Under the pieces are notes generated by a model that made no database searches, was not told where the DNA came from, and worked only from the letters and a program-made list of their open reading frames with translations. Of a stretch of 15,777 bases of DNA, positions 1 through 5,466 are shown piece by piece (the first letter of the stretch is position 1; each line of letters opens with the position of its first letter). A program made the translations under genes and the position numbers. This DNA is from Actinomycetota bacterium. Lineage in GTDB: Bacteria; Actinomycetota; Actinomycetes; Actinomycetales; Microbacteriaceae. The stretch is from NCBI GenBank assembly GCA_009699665.1, contig WLNS01000017.1:1-15777 (forward strand), given 5' to 3'.

Positions 1-176
1 GGCCAGCCCAGCGCGCAATCGATGCCGAGCTTCTCAACGCGTGAGGCGGCATGCGTAATCTGCTCGTCGGCAACATCAACGGTCAACTCGAGCAGCGTGG
101 CCTTCTCGCCCCACTCGATCACGGCGAGCGCCGTGCCCTTGGGCTCGGCCGCTAGGTCAACTCCGGCCGTGCGCAC
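1..176 (-). CDS. DUF429 family protein (5' part, truncated by window edge)
   Basis: Only the first 58 codons are in the window; the reading frame runs open off the left edge. The translation begins VRTAGVDLAAEPKGTALAV and later reads KLGIDCALGW. The early Asp in GVDLA followed by a short beta-strand, and a second acidic GIDC strand, are typical of DUF429, a family predicted to have an RNase H-like fold with nuclease-like acidic residues. Its function is unproven. The start is GTG at 176; an in-frame TAG at 188-186 prevents any longer start, and that TAG is the stop codon of the upstream transporter gene. Nine bases separate the two genes, so they are probably co-transcribed and perhaps translationally coupled. 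The identification rests on a short N-terminal stretch. Confidence 0.65.
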   Translation of the reverse strand, partial: MRTAGVDLAAEPKGTALAVIEWGEKATLLELTVDVADEQITHAASRVEKLGIDCALGW

Positions 177-185
177 GAAACAAAC

Positions 186-1463
186 CTACTGATCCACCAG
201 CACCTTGCGGCGCAGCATGAAGTGCACACCGATCACCACGACCAGAGACGCGATCAGCATGATGTAGGTGACGCTCCACGGGAGGTTGTTAGCGGCGAAG
301 ACGCCGACCACGAGAGGCGCGAACCCACCAATGAAGAAACCGCCGAAGGCCACCATGCCCGTGAGGGTGACGCCACCCAGCTCGTTTGACGTGCGAAAGT
401 TTGTGGCCACGAGGGTGATCGAAAACATGGTGGGCGAAATGCCGGCCAGCAGCATCCACAACCAGGGTGCCGTGCCGGGCATAAACCACAGTCCCAGATA
501 GCCGATAATCACGCAGACTGCCACGACCACATAGAGCATGCCGAGGTTGCGCACCTTGGCCACGAGCGGAGCCACAAAGAATCCGATGGGAATGCCCACG
601 GCCGCATAGAGCGCCAGCAGTTCGCCGGCCACGGCCGGTTCGATGCCGGCGGTCTGGCCGAGAATGGTGGGCATCCACGCCACCACGGTGTAAAAGTTCA
701 TGGTGCTCATGGCATAGATCACGAGCATCGCCCAACTGGTGGGGTGCGACCAGACGCGCTTGGTGATGACGCTGTGGCTCACCGCCGGCGCCGAATCGGG
801 CGCGGCAGCCAGAGCGGAGGGCACAGCCGACGCGCGGCGGGTGAAGATGGCAATCAGCCACGGTAGCACCGCAATCACCTCGATCACGCCCCAGACGCCG
901 ACCGCGGCGCGCCAGCCGACCCATTCGGCAATCGGCACGGCGAGCAGTGGCGGGTAAATGGTCGAGAACACCATGACCGTGAGGTAGACCGTGCTCACCG
1001 AAACAATGCGATCGGGAAAGAAGCGCTTGACCAGCGGCGGCAACAGCATGTTGCCGGCACCGATGCCGAGCATGGCCACGATCGACCACGCAAAGAAGCC
1101 AATGGACTCACCGGCGAAGGCCCGCAGAATCTGGCCGGCGCCAATCATGGCAGCGGCAATCACAATCGTCCATTCCAGCGAGATGCGGCGGGCCACGAAC
1201 GGAGTGATCAGCGACGCGAACGCAAACATAAACGGACCAACCGTGCCGAGCAGGCCGTAGGTGACGTCGGTCAGGCCAATATCTGCGCTGATGCTTGCTG
1301 CCAGTGGCGAGTACGACGTGATCGCTGTGAGCAGACCAAACGCCAGCAGCAGAATGCCCAGATAGGCGGCACCGCGACCCTGGCGTGCCGTTGCGGCGGG
1401 CTTTGTTGACTTTGCTGAGGCGCTCGATGATGCCGGCGTCGTTGCCGGCTGGCTGTTTGTCAT
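186..1463 (-). CDS. MFS transporter, CynX/NimT-like
   Basis: This is an integral membrane transporter of about 425 residues with twelve recognisable hydrophobic segments, the usual length for the major facilitator superfamily. The first 30 residues are a polar Ala/Ser/Thr-rich tail, then membrane segments begin at GAAYLGILLLAFGLL. The pattern (FGLLTAITSYSPL early, a GIGAGNMLLPPLVKRFFPDR loop after segment 4, SPTMFSI late) fits the cyanate/nitroimidazole-type (CynX) branch, whose members take up small organic or inorganic anions. The substrate cannot be told from sequence. I chose ATG at 1463; an in-frame TTG at 1475 would add four residues, and neither start has a convincing Shine-Dalgarno. 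A TATAAC -10-like box lies on this strand at 1539-1534, giving a leader of about 70 bases. The gene is divergent from the NTF2-like gene and directly upstream of the DUF429 gene. Confidence 0.8.
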   Translation of the reverse strand: MTNSQPATTPASSSASAKSTKPAATARQGRGAAYLGILLLAFGLLTAITSYSPLAASISADIGLTDVTYGLLGTVGPFMFAFASLITPFVARRISLEWTIVIAAAMIGAGQILRAFAGESIGFFAWSIVAMLGIGAGNMLLPPLVKRFFPDRIVSVSTVYLTVMVFSTIYPPLLAVPIAEWVGWRAAVGVWGVIEVIAVLPWLIAIFTRRASAVPSALAAAPDSAPAVSHSVITKRVWSHPTSWAMLVIYAMSTMNFYTVVAWMPTILGQTAGIEPAVAGELLALYAAVGIPIGFFVAPLVAKVRNLGMLYVVVAVCVIIGYLGLWFMPGTAPWLWMLLAGISPTMFSITLVATNFRTSNELGGVTLTGMVAFGGFFIGGFAPLVVGVFAANNLPWSVTYIMLIASLVVVIGVHFMLRRKVLVDQ

Positions 1464-1533
1464 GGCCCTAGCCAACCAGTTTTTTCGCTCGGCCGGCTAG
1501 TTTTTGTGCGCACGGTGCGTGGGGCGGGTGCGC

Positions 1534-1573
1534 GTTATAGATTCACTTCATACGAACTCGTTCTATTCGAACT
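1534..1573. promoter_or_regulatory. Divergent promoter/possible operator for MFS and NTF2-like genes
   Basis: The 124-base gap between the two divergent genes contains GTTATAGATT at 1534-1543, which offers a -10-like box on both strands (TATAAC minus, TATAGA plus). Next to it are alternating half-sites GAAC (1554-1557), GTTC (1560-1563) and GAAC (1569-1572), forming two overlapping inverted repeats. They lie where a regulator could block both genes. No good -35 box is visible on either strand. The call is inference. Confidence 0.3.
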
Positions 1574-1587
1574 TGCCGGGAGGCATC

Positions 1588-2208
1588 ATGAAAATATTTG
1601 ACGTGCGCGATGTGCCTCAGGCAACCGATACGCAGCTAGCCGTTGTTGACAACCCTCGGCACCGGCACATCCTCAAGAACTTTCGCCGCCACGGAATCCT
1701 CGAAGTGTCTGGTCTCTGGCCACAAATACTCGACCCAATCATGACCGTCGAGCAGCCGCTGTACAAGATGTTCGAGGGTGGCCGCTATCACGTGTTCGAC
1801 GGCATGGATGCGGTGAAGGGCTTCTACTCGACCATCACCGACGGCGAGGTGAACGTCTTCGGACCCATCGAGGAGCACGTCGCGGTGAGCGACCACGGCA
1901 TTTTTACCGAGGCAATCTTTGCCCGAGTTGTGCGCGGTGACTCGCCGTTCTTGACCCCAGAGGATGGCGTTGAGGCGGACGGCATTTACCAAATCACCAA
2001 CCACATCGCCATGGCGTGGCCCTATGAAAAGGGCCGCCTGCAGGGCGAGCATGTGTGGGAGAACAACCTCAGCCGCGAGGTGGCGGAGGTGGGTGACCCG
2101 AGTTACCTCATCAGCCCCGAGCAGGCGCGCGAGCGGTTGGCTCCGTTGCTGGCGCAGAGTCCGCTGGACGAAATTGTTGAGGGGCTGAAGCTGTTCGCTG
2201 ACGATTGA
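1588..2208 (+). CDS. NTF2/SnoaL-like protein
   Basis: This soluble protein of 206 residues has no signal peptide or membrane segment. The order of elements matches a nuclear-transport-factor-2/SnoaL-like cone fold: an N-terminal helix followed by a pocket segment (GGRYHVFDGMDAVKGFYSTI), then long amphipathic strands (EEHVAVSDHGIFTEAIF, YQITNHIAMAWPYEKGRLQG). Members include cyclases, isomerases, dehydratases and binding proteins, so no reaction can be named. The C-terminal 45 residues (from VGDPSYLISPEQA) form a helical extension. The start is ATG 1588 because GGGAGG stands at 1578-1583 at normal spacing; an open frame from 1504 is not supported. It is monocistronic, divergent from the MFS gene, and followed by the repeat region. 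Confidence 0.7.
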   Translation: MKIFDVRDVPQATDTQLAVVDNPRHRHILKNFRRHGILEVSGLWPQILDPIMTVEQPLYKMFEGGRYHVFDGMDAVKGFYSTITDGEVNVFGPIEEHVAVSDHGIFTEAIFARVVRGDSPFLTPEDGVEADGIYQITNHIAMAWPYEKGRLQGEHVWENNLSREVAEVGDPSYLISPEQARERLAPLLAQSPLDEIVEGLKLFADD

Positions 2209-2225
2209 CGCTTGATGATTGACGC

Positions 2226-2315
2226 CAGCGGGTCCCCTCGCAGGAAAGACCCCAGCGGGTCCCTGAGGAAAGACCCCAGCGGGTCCCTGAGGAAAGACCC
2301 CAGCGGGTCCCTGAC
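2226..2315. repeat. Tandem palindromic repeat, 24-bp unit, four copies
   Basis: The motif CAGCGGGTCCC starts at 2226, 2253, 2277 and 2301, giving spacings of 27, 24 and 24. Units 2 and 3 are identical over 24 bases. From the second unit on, each centre is the palindrome GACCC-CAGC-GGGTC (5-bp stem, 4-base loop). The last unit merges into the left arm of the first nested hairpin. The core GACCCCAGCGGG also matches the 3' end of the nearby tRNA-Glu gene (2474-2485). There are no unique spacers, so this is not CRISPR. The 24-base period leaves open but low-complexity frames on both strands that I do not regard as genes. Confidence 0.85.
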
Positions 2316-2349
2316 GGCAAAGCAATGCTTTGCCCCAAGTCAGGGGCCC
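2305..2349. repeat. Nested hairpin element, copy 1
   Basis: The outer stem CCCTGAC (2309-2315) pairs with GTCAGGG (2339-2345); adding GGGT/GCCC with one G-T pair extends it to 11 bp (2305-2349). It is followed directly by the inner stem GGCAAAGC (2316-2323) with GCTTTGCC (2327-2334) and loop AAT; CCAA (2335-2338) is a one-sided bulge. No T-run follows on the plus strand. It may be a REP-like element, or may act as RNA at the 3' end of the NTF2-like transcript. Confidence 0.8.
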
Positions 2350-2355
2350 AAGAAT

Positions 2356-2392
2356 CCCTAGCGGCAAAGCAGTGCTTTGCCTCAAGCTAGGG
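2356..2392. repeat. Nested hairpin element, copy 2
   Basis: This is the same architecture 47 bases after copy 1. The outer stem is CCCTAGC (2356-2362) with GCTAGGG (2386-2392), the inner stem GGCAAAGC (2363-2370) with GCTTTGCC (2374-2381), the loop AGT and the bulge TCAA. The inner stem is identical to copy 1, while the outer stem differs at paired positions on both sides so that pairing is kept. Both copies are followed by GGGGCCCA-type sequence. Confidence 0.8.
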
Positions 2393-2433
2393 GCCCAGAA
2401 GGTTCGAATGCACATCACGCGGGGGCGCAAACA

Positions 2434-2467
2434 AAAATCGCTCCGGCGAACATGCCAGAGCGATTTT
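2434..2467 (-). terminator. Intrinsic terminator of tRNA-Glu (probably bidirectional)
   Basis: AAAATCGCTC (2434-2443) pairs perfectly with GAGCGATTTT (2458-2467) around a 14-base loop that itself can pair GG/CC. On the minus strand the stem lies 6 bases beyond the tRNA-Glu 3' end and is followed by TGTTTG. The A/T-rich base of the stem supplies T-runs in both directions, so it can also stop plus-strand readthrough from the NTF2-like gene. Confidence 0.7.
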
Positions 2468-2472
2468 GTTTG

Positions 2473-2545
2473 TGACCCCAGCGGGATTCGAACCCGCGTT
2501 ACCGCCGTGAGAGGGCAGCGTACTAGGCCGCTATACGATGGGGCC
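2473..2545 (-). tRNA. tRNA-Glu (anticodon CUC)
   Basis: Read on the minus strand, the 73-base gene folds as a standard cloverleaf. The acceptor GGCCCCA pairs with TGGGGTC, the D arm is followed by an anticodon stem CTGCC/GGCGG closing the loop CTCTCAC, and the T arm is CGCGGGTTCGAATCCCGC. The anticodon CUC reads GAG, and the body closely resembles bacterial tRNA-Glu. The discriminator is A and the CCA end is not encoded (ACA follows). A terminator hairpin lies just downstream. A -10-like CATAAT stands 12 bases before the 5' end. Confidence 0.95.
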
Positions 2546-2556
2546 AGCGACGTAAC

Positions 2557-2590
2557 GATTATGCCACGGGCGCGATAAGCGGGCATAATC
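2557..2590 (-). promoter_or_regulatory. tRNA-Glu promoter region with a 9-bp inverted repeat
   Basis: CATAAT on the minus strand (2563-2558) lies 12 bases upstream of the tRNA-Glu 5' end and fits a -10 box; no clear -35 is visible. The same bases form the left arm of an exact inverted repeat, GATTATGCC (2557-2565) and GGCATAATC (2582-2590), separated by 16 bases. The right arm therefore offers a CATAAT box on the plus strand as well. Confidence 0.45.
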
Positions 2591-2591
2591 C

Positions 2592-2699
2592 GGCAGGTTT
2601 CGATACGCCACTGCGTGGCTACTCAACCAGCGGGTATGGCAGGTTTCGATACGCCACTGCGTGGCTACTCAACCAGCGACCGTGGCTACTCAACCAGCG
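2592..2699. repeat. Dispersed imperfect-palindrome repeat, two full copies and one partial
   Basis: A 41-base unit, starting GGCAGGTTTCGATACGCCAC and ending CTACTCAACCAGCG, occurs at 2592-2632 and again, identical, at 2638-2678. A truncated third copy (CGTGGCTACTCAACCAGCG) lies at 2681-2699. Each full unit holds the hairpin GCCAC-TGC-GTGGC inside weaker outer pairing (GGTT with AACC). From memory, very similar sequences are scattered in intergenic regions of Microbacteriaceae and related actinobacteria. The repeats separate the kinase gene's 3' end from the tRNA-Glu promoter. Confidence 0.85.
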
Positions 2700-2720
2700 A
2701 GTGGCGAGTGGCGACTGTGC

Positions 2721-3617
2721 CTAGATGAGCACGCGGCACGCGGCCGGAACAACCTCGACGTCGATCGGCAGCGACCATAGCCGCTCGCCATCCGCATACG
2801 CCACGATGCCCGGAGCGTCCACCGTGACGCGCTTGCCACTTTGCAGACTCACCTCAGGCTCACCTATGTGCCGGCCCGAGAACACCCGCGGATACAGCCA
2901 CAAGAACCGCCGACGCGTCACGGGTGCGAGCACAAAGACATCCAAGGTGCCGTCGGTGATGGACGCCTCGGGCGCGACCCGCATGCCGCCACCCATCGAC
3001 TCGCCATTGGCGACCGAAATGAGGATCGCTTGGCGTTCGGTCGTCACGCCATCCACGGTGAGCGTGTAGGTGCGCGGCGTGAGGCGCAACAGTTCGCGCA
3101 GAATCGCCAGCGTATAGCGACTCTTGCCACGCGGCCGCGTCATGGTGTTGGCGCGCTCGTTCACGATGGCATCGAATCCGGCCGACAGAATGCAGACAAA
3201 CCAGCGGTGCTCGCCGTCCTTGCTAGCCCGCGCCAGGTCGATCACCTTCGGGCCGCGCTCGAGGGCAGCGAGAAAGTGCTCGACGGCCGCATGCGGATCG
3301 GCCAGCGGCAGATTCGTGAACCGCGCGAAGTCGTTGCCCGTTCCGGCCGGAATCACACCCAGAGGCAGTCTCGTTTGGGCCACCAGATTGATGCCGAGGC
3401 TCACCATGCCGTCGCCGCCCACCACCAGCAGGGCGTCGGCCTTCTTAATGGCCTGCGCGGTGGCTGCGCGCAGCGACGTGTAGTCGGGCTCGCGGCACAC
3501 CGTCACCTCGTGACCGGCCGCCACCACCTGGGCCACCACGGCATCGCCCACGCGGGCGTTCTTGCCGAACGCAGCGTTGGGGTTAATGGCCACAACAATG
3601 TGGCGAGGCTTTGCCAT
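2721..3617 (-). CDS. Diacylglycerol/lipid kinase family protein (YegS/DgkB-like)
   Basis: This is a cytosolic or membrane-associated ATP-dependent lipid kinase of 298 residues, the normal family length (about 290-310). It shows the DAGK catalytic-domain series: INPNAAFGKN (11-20), the nucleotide-binding VVGGDGM (65-71), PAGTGNDFAR (90-99), VANGESMGGGM (202-212) with P216, TDGTLDV (221-227), and the C-terminal ADGE (275-278). Known relatives phosphorylate diacylglycerol or other lipids in phospholipid recycling or cell-envelope lipid synthesis; the substrate here is unknown. The start is ATG 3617, where homology to MAKPRHIVVAINP begins. The frame continues upstream to 3707, but that extension is not family-like. 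The gene stands alone on the minus strand, with the repeat block at its 3' end and the hicAB promoter region behind it. Confidence 0.88.
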   Translation of the reverse strand: MAKPRHIVVAINPNAAFGKNARVGDAVVAQVVAAGHEVTVCREPDYTSLRAATAQAIKKADALLVVGGDGMVSLGINLVAQTRLPLGVIPAGTGNDFARFTNLPLADPHAAVEHFLAALERGPKVIDLARASKDGEHRWFVCILSAGFDAIVNERANTMTRPRGKSRYTLAILRELLRLTPRTYTLTVDGVTTERQAILISVANGESMGGGMRVAPEASITDGTLDVFVLAPVTRRRFLWLYPRVFSGRHIGEPEVSLQSGKRVTVDAPGIVAYADGERLWSLPIDVEVVPAACRVLI

Positions 3618-3715
3618 GCGCCCACTCTGCCACAGGGCGCGCCCTCCTCCCCAGTCGTGCAGGATGCTCGTTGCCCACGTTGTTGCCGATTGCCCCATAA
3701 CGACCACTGTTGTTG

Positions 3716-3730
3716 CGCTTAATTTAAGCG
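3716..3730. promoter_or_regulatory. Perfect 15-base palindrome in the kinase-hicA intergenic region
   Basis: CGCTTAA (3716-3722) and TTAAGCG (3724-3730) are exact inverted arms around one T. It is an AT-rich island between the divergent kinase and hicA genes, about 100 bases from the kinase start and 84 from the chosen hicA start. It could be an operator. Nothing else in the gap identifies the protein that might bind it. Confidence 0.35.
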
Positions 3731-3763
3731 ATGACAGCCCAGCGATGCTCCCGAGGACCGAAC

Positions 3764-3792
3764 TTGTCTAACGTGAGTAGACAGGCTTGTCA
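3764..3792 (+). promoter_or_regulatory. Putative hicAB operator
   Basis: TGTCTA (3765-3770) and TAGACA (3778-3783) are exact inverted arms with a 7-base spacer. A further TTGTCA half-site (3787-3792) follows immediately. The position just before hicA suits autorepression by the DNA-binding HicB antitoxin. TTGTCT at 3764 could also serve as a -35 box, but no good -10 follows it. Confidence 0.45.
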
Positions 3793-3813
3793 ATGTCGGG
3801 GTCGACATTTATC

Positions 3814-4029
3814 ATGAAGAAGCGAGACCTTGAGAAAGAACTTCGAAAGATGGCGAAAGCCAATGACTGTGAATTCGTCATTGTCGGAGGGGCAAGTCAT
3901 GACACGTACCGATTTAACGGACTGCTCATCGCCATCCCTCGCCACACTGAAGTAAACAAATACACCGCGCGCGACATCCTCAAAGACTGTCGAGCAACTC
4001 TGAACCACAGCGAAAGGGGCAACGTGTGA
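3814..4029 (+). CDS. hicA: HicA-family toxin (mRNA interferase)
   Basis: HicA proteins are small double-stranded-RNA-binding-fold ribonucleases that cleave mRNA until bound by HicB. This one has 71 residues from ATG 3814. It shows the N-terminal helix MKKRDLEKELRKMAK and the active-site strand GGASHDTY with catalytic His29. It then has IPRHTEVNKYTARDIL (41-56), the conserved PRH-x-E segment. ATG 3814 fits the family N-terminus; ATG 3793 (seven residues longer) has a better-spaced AGG and is possible. The stop overlaps the hicB start by three bases (GTGA), so the pair is translationally coupled in the toxin-first order typical of hicAB. The C-terminal 10-15 residues beyond the family core are polar. 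The identification is by motif. Confidence 0.85.
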   Translation: MKKRDLEKELRKMAKANDCEFVIVGGASHDTYRFNGLLIAIPRHTEVNKYTARDILKDCRATLNHSERGNV

Positions 4030-4406
4030 AGAGACGAGTTTGGGAAGCAACCGCACGCCAGGTGGGCAAATTCTGGTACATCCAGATCGAAGGGGTTCGC
4101 GGTTCGACACAAGGCCGCTCCGTCAAAGAGATTGACGTCATGGTGCGCGACTACATCTCGATCATGACCGAAACGGCGCCCGACAGTTTCGACGTCAACA
4201 TGCAATTGCTCCTGCCCGATGACGTTGCGGCCACGCTCAAGCGCGCTGGCGAACTTCGCGACATCGCCGACACCGCGCGCAAGGAGGCGGCCGCCGAATC
4301 ACGCCGCGCGGCCAAGGCCCTCCGAGCATCCGGGCTCACTGTGCGCGACATCGGCGCAGCCCTGGGGGTCTCGTTCCAGCGAGCCCACCAACTCGTCAGG
4401 GGGTAG
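4026..4406 (+). CDS. hicB: HicB-family antitoxin with C-terminal HTH
   Basis: The partner of HicA has 126 residues. The N-terminal half (WEATARQVGKFWYIQIEGVRGSTQGRS, strand-strand-helix) is the partial RNase H-like HicB fold that covers the toxin. It is followed by the helix KEIDVMVRDYISIM. A charged Ala-rich helix (roughly 66-100) leads to a helix-turn-helix at about 104-124 (LTVRDIGAALGVSFQRAHQL), which should bind the operator upstream of hicA. The start is GTG 4026, overlapping the hicA stop; AAAGGGG inside the end of hicA acts as ribosome-binding site. A short hairpin without a T-run (GGCGG-CTCAA-CCGCC, 4413-4427) follows the gene and may help termination. The HTH-type C-terminus, rather than a ribbon-helix-helix, is one of the known HicB variants. 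Confidence 0.82.
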   Translation: MKRRVWEATARQVGKFWYIQIEGVRGSTQGRSVKEIDVMVRDYISIMTETAPDSFDVNMQLLLPDDVAATLKRAGELRDIADTARKEAAAESRRAAKALRASGLTVRDIGAALGVSFQRAHQLVRG

Positions 4407-4468
4407 GTTCGCGGCGGCTCAACCGCCTGGGGCAATATCGGTCGGGATTACACATAGCGCCAACAACA

Positions 4469-4498
4469 CAGGGCACCGAGCCGAAGCCCGATGCCCTG
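4469..4498 (-). terminator. Hairpin terminator after the aquaporin gene
   Basis: On the minus strand this reads as a 13-bp stem (two G-T pairs) with a C(TTCG)G tetraloop, which is unusually stable in RNA, 17 bases past the aquaporin stop codon. The following sequence TGTTGTTGG is only moderately T-rich. It probably ends the minus-strand transcript and protects hicAB from it. Confidence 0.65.
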
Positions 4499-4515
4499 CG
4501 AGAAGAAGAGACGAA

Positions 4516-5382
4516 CTACTTCTTTGTGGTCGTGCGTGCAGCCGGTTTCTTGGCCGGAGCTGCCTGCGTTGCGCGAGGTGCGCTGGTGGTTGCCGAAACG
4601 GCTGCGGCCGAAGCAGCAGGCTTGGCAGCAACTGCCTTGATCGAGCGCCCGAACAGCGGACCGTAGGTGACACCAGCGATGAGCCCACCAACGATGGGGA
4701 ACACGATAAACACCCACACCTGCGAGAGCGCGGCTGGGCCACCGTAGATGGCCGTGGCGATCGAGCGAGCGGGGTTGAAGCCACCACCCGTAACAGGCAC
4801 GGCAACGATGTTCAACATCACGAGAGTAAAGCCGATGGCGATGGGTGCAAAGCCAGCGGGGTTGAGCTTGTCGGTCGCGCCCATGACCACCCACACGAGG
4901 ATTGCCGCGGCAACAACCTCGATGATGATGGCGGCCGGCAGCTCAAAGTGCAGAGGCGAGTGCTCGCCGTATCCGTTGGACGCAAAGCCGCTGCCCACCA
5001 GGTACGAAAGCAAGCTCTGATCGTTGTTCGAGGGGCCAAACATGGCAATGACATAGAGCACACTCGAGGCGATGATTCCGCCGATGAGCTGGGCCACGAT
5101 GTAGCCGAGCACGTCGCGCCACGCGAAGCGGCGACCGAGGGCCAGGCCGAGCGTGATGGCAGGGTTGAAGTGACCGCCCGAGATGCCACCAACGGCATAG
5201 ATGGCCACCATTACCGAGAGACCCAGAGCAAAGGCCACACCGAGGAATCCGGCGCCATTGGTCTGGTTGCCGCCGAACGTCGTGGCAAACAGTGCTGCGC
5301 CGCCCACGCCGAAGACAAGAACGAAGGTTCCAAACACCTCAGCGAGGAATCGGTTGGTATACGTAGGAGTTGAGTCAGCCAT
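4516..5382 (-). CDS. MIP-family channel (aquaporin-like) with Lys/Ala-rich tail
   Basis: This is a six-helix membrane channel of 288 residues for water or small neutral solutes. The two half-helix loops carry intact NPA motifs: GGHFNPAITLG (N73-A75) and GGFNPARS (N203-R206). The core is closest to bacterial AqpZ in layout, without the long loops of GlpF. By eye-alignment to AqpZ the selectivity-filter positions are Leu53, Asn191, Gly200 and Arg206, against Phe, His, Thr, Arg in AqpZ, so a wider or different pore is expected. Residues 248-288 form a low-complexity cytoplasmic tail of Ala, Thr, Pro and Lys (ending PAARTTTKK), absent from AqpZ. The start is ATG 5382, with GAAAGGG 11 bases upstream; a GTG at 5394 overlaps that site. 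It lies 84 bases downstream of the alcohol dehydrogenase, same strand, and may be read from its promoter. Confidence 0.87.
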   Translation of the reverse strand: MADSTPTYTNRFLAEVFGTFVLVFGVGGAALFATTFGGNQTNGAGFLGVAFALGLSVMVAIYAVGGISGGHFNPAITLGLALGRRFAWRDVLGYIVAQLIGGIIASSVLYVIAMFGPSNNDQSLLSYLVGSGFASNGYGEHSPLHFELPAAIIIEVVAAAILVWVVMGATDKLNPAGFAPIAIGFTLVMLNIVAVPVTGGGFNPARSIATAIYGGPAALSQVWVFIVFPIVGGLIAGVTYGPLFGRSIKAVAAKPAASAAAVSATTSAPRATQAAPAKKPAARTTTKK

Positions 5383-5466
5383 AACTGGCGGCACCCTTTC
5401 TTTTTTCGTGTCTGAGCAACCTCAAGTGGTCGCTTCCGTCTCTGAGGCTAGTCGAACTTAGCGCGC

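Noticed and set aside
2226..2392. CRISPR array
   Set aside because: The units adjoin directly with no unique spacers of regular length, and no cas gene is in the window.
2401..2409. GGTTCGAAT, a T-loop-like fragment, as a tRNA remnant or attachment site
   Set aside because: Nine bases of a sequence common to all tRNAs, with no neighbouring acceptor or anticodon arm and no integrase; too little to support the call.
2330..2578. Small plus-strand frame of 82 residues
   Set aside because: It crosses the second hairpin, the terminator and the antisense of tRNA-Glu, and has no ribosome-binding site.
1636..2586. Long minus-strand open frame (316 residues) with GPAGVFPQ repeats
   Set aside because: It runs antisense through the NTF2-like gene, the repeat array and the tRNA-Glu gene. 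The peptide repeats are a translation of the 24-bp DNA repeats, whose length is a multiple of three.
4219..5373. Plus-strand open frame of 384 residues
   Set aside because: It overlaps the HicB 3' end and lies antisense to the aquaporin gene. Its composition (Arg, His, Gly-rich) is that of a shadow of GC-rich coding DNA, and it has no family resemblance.
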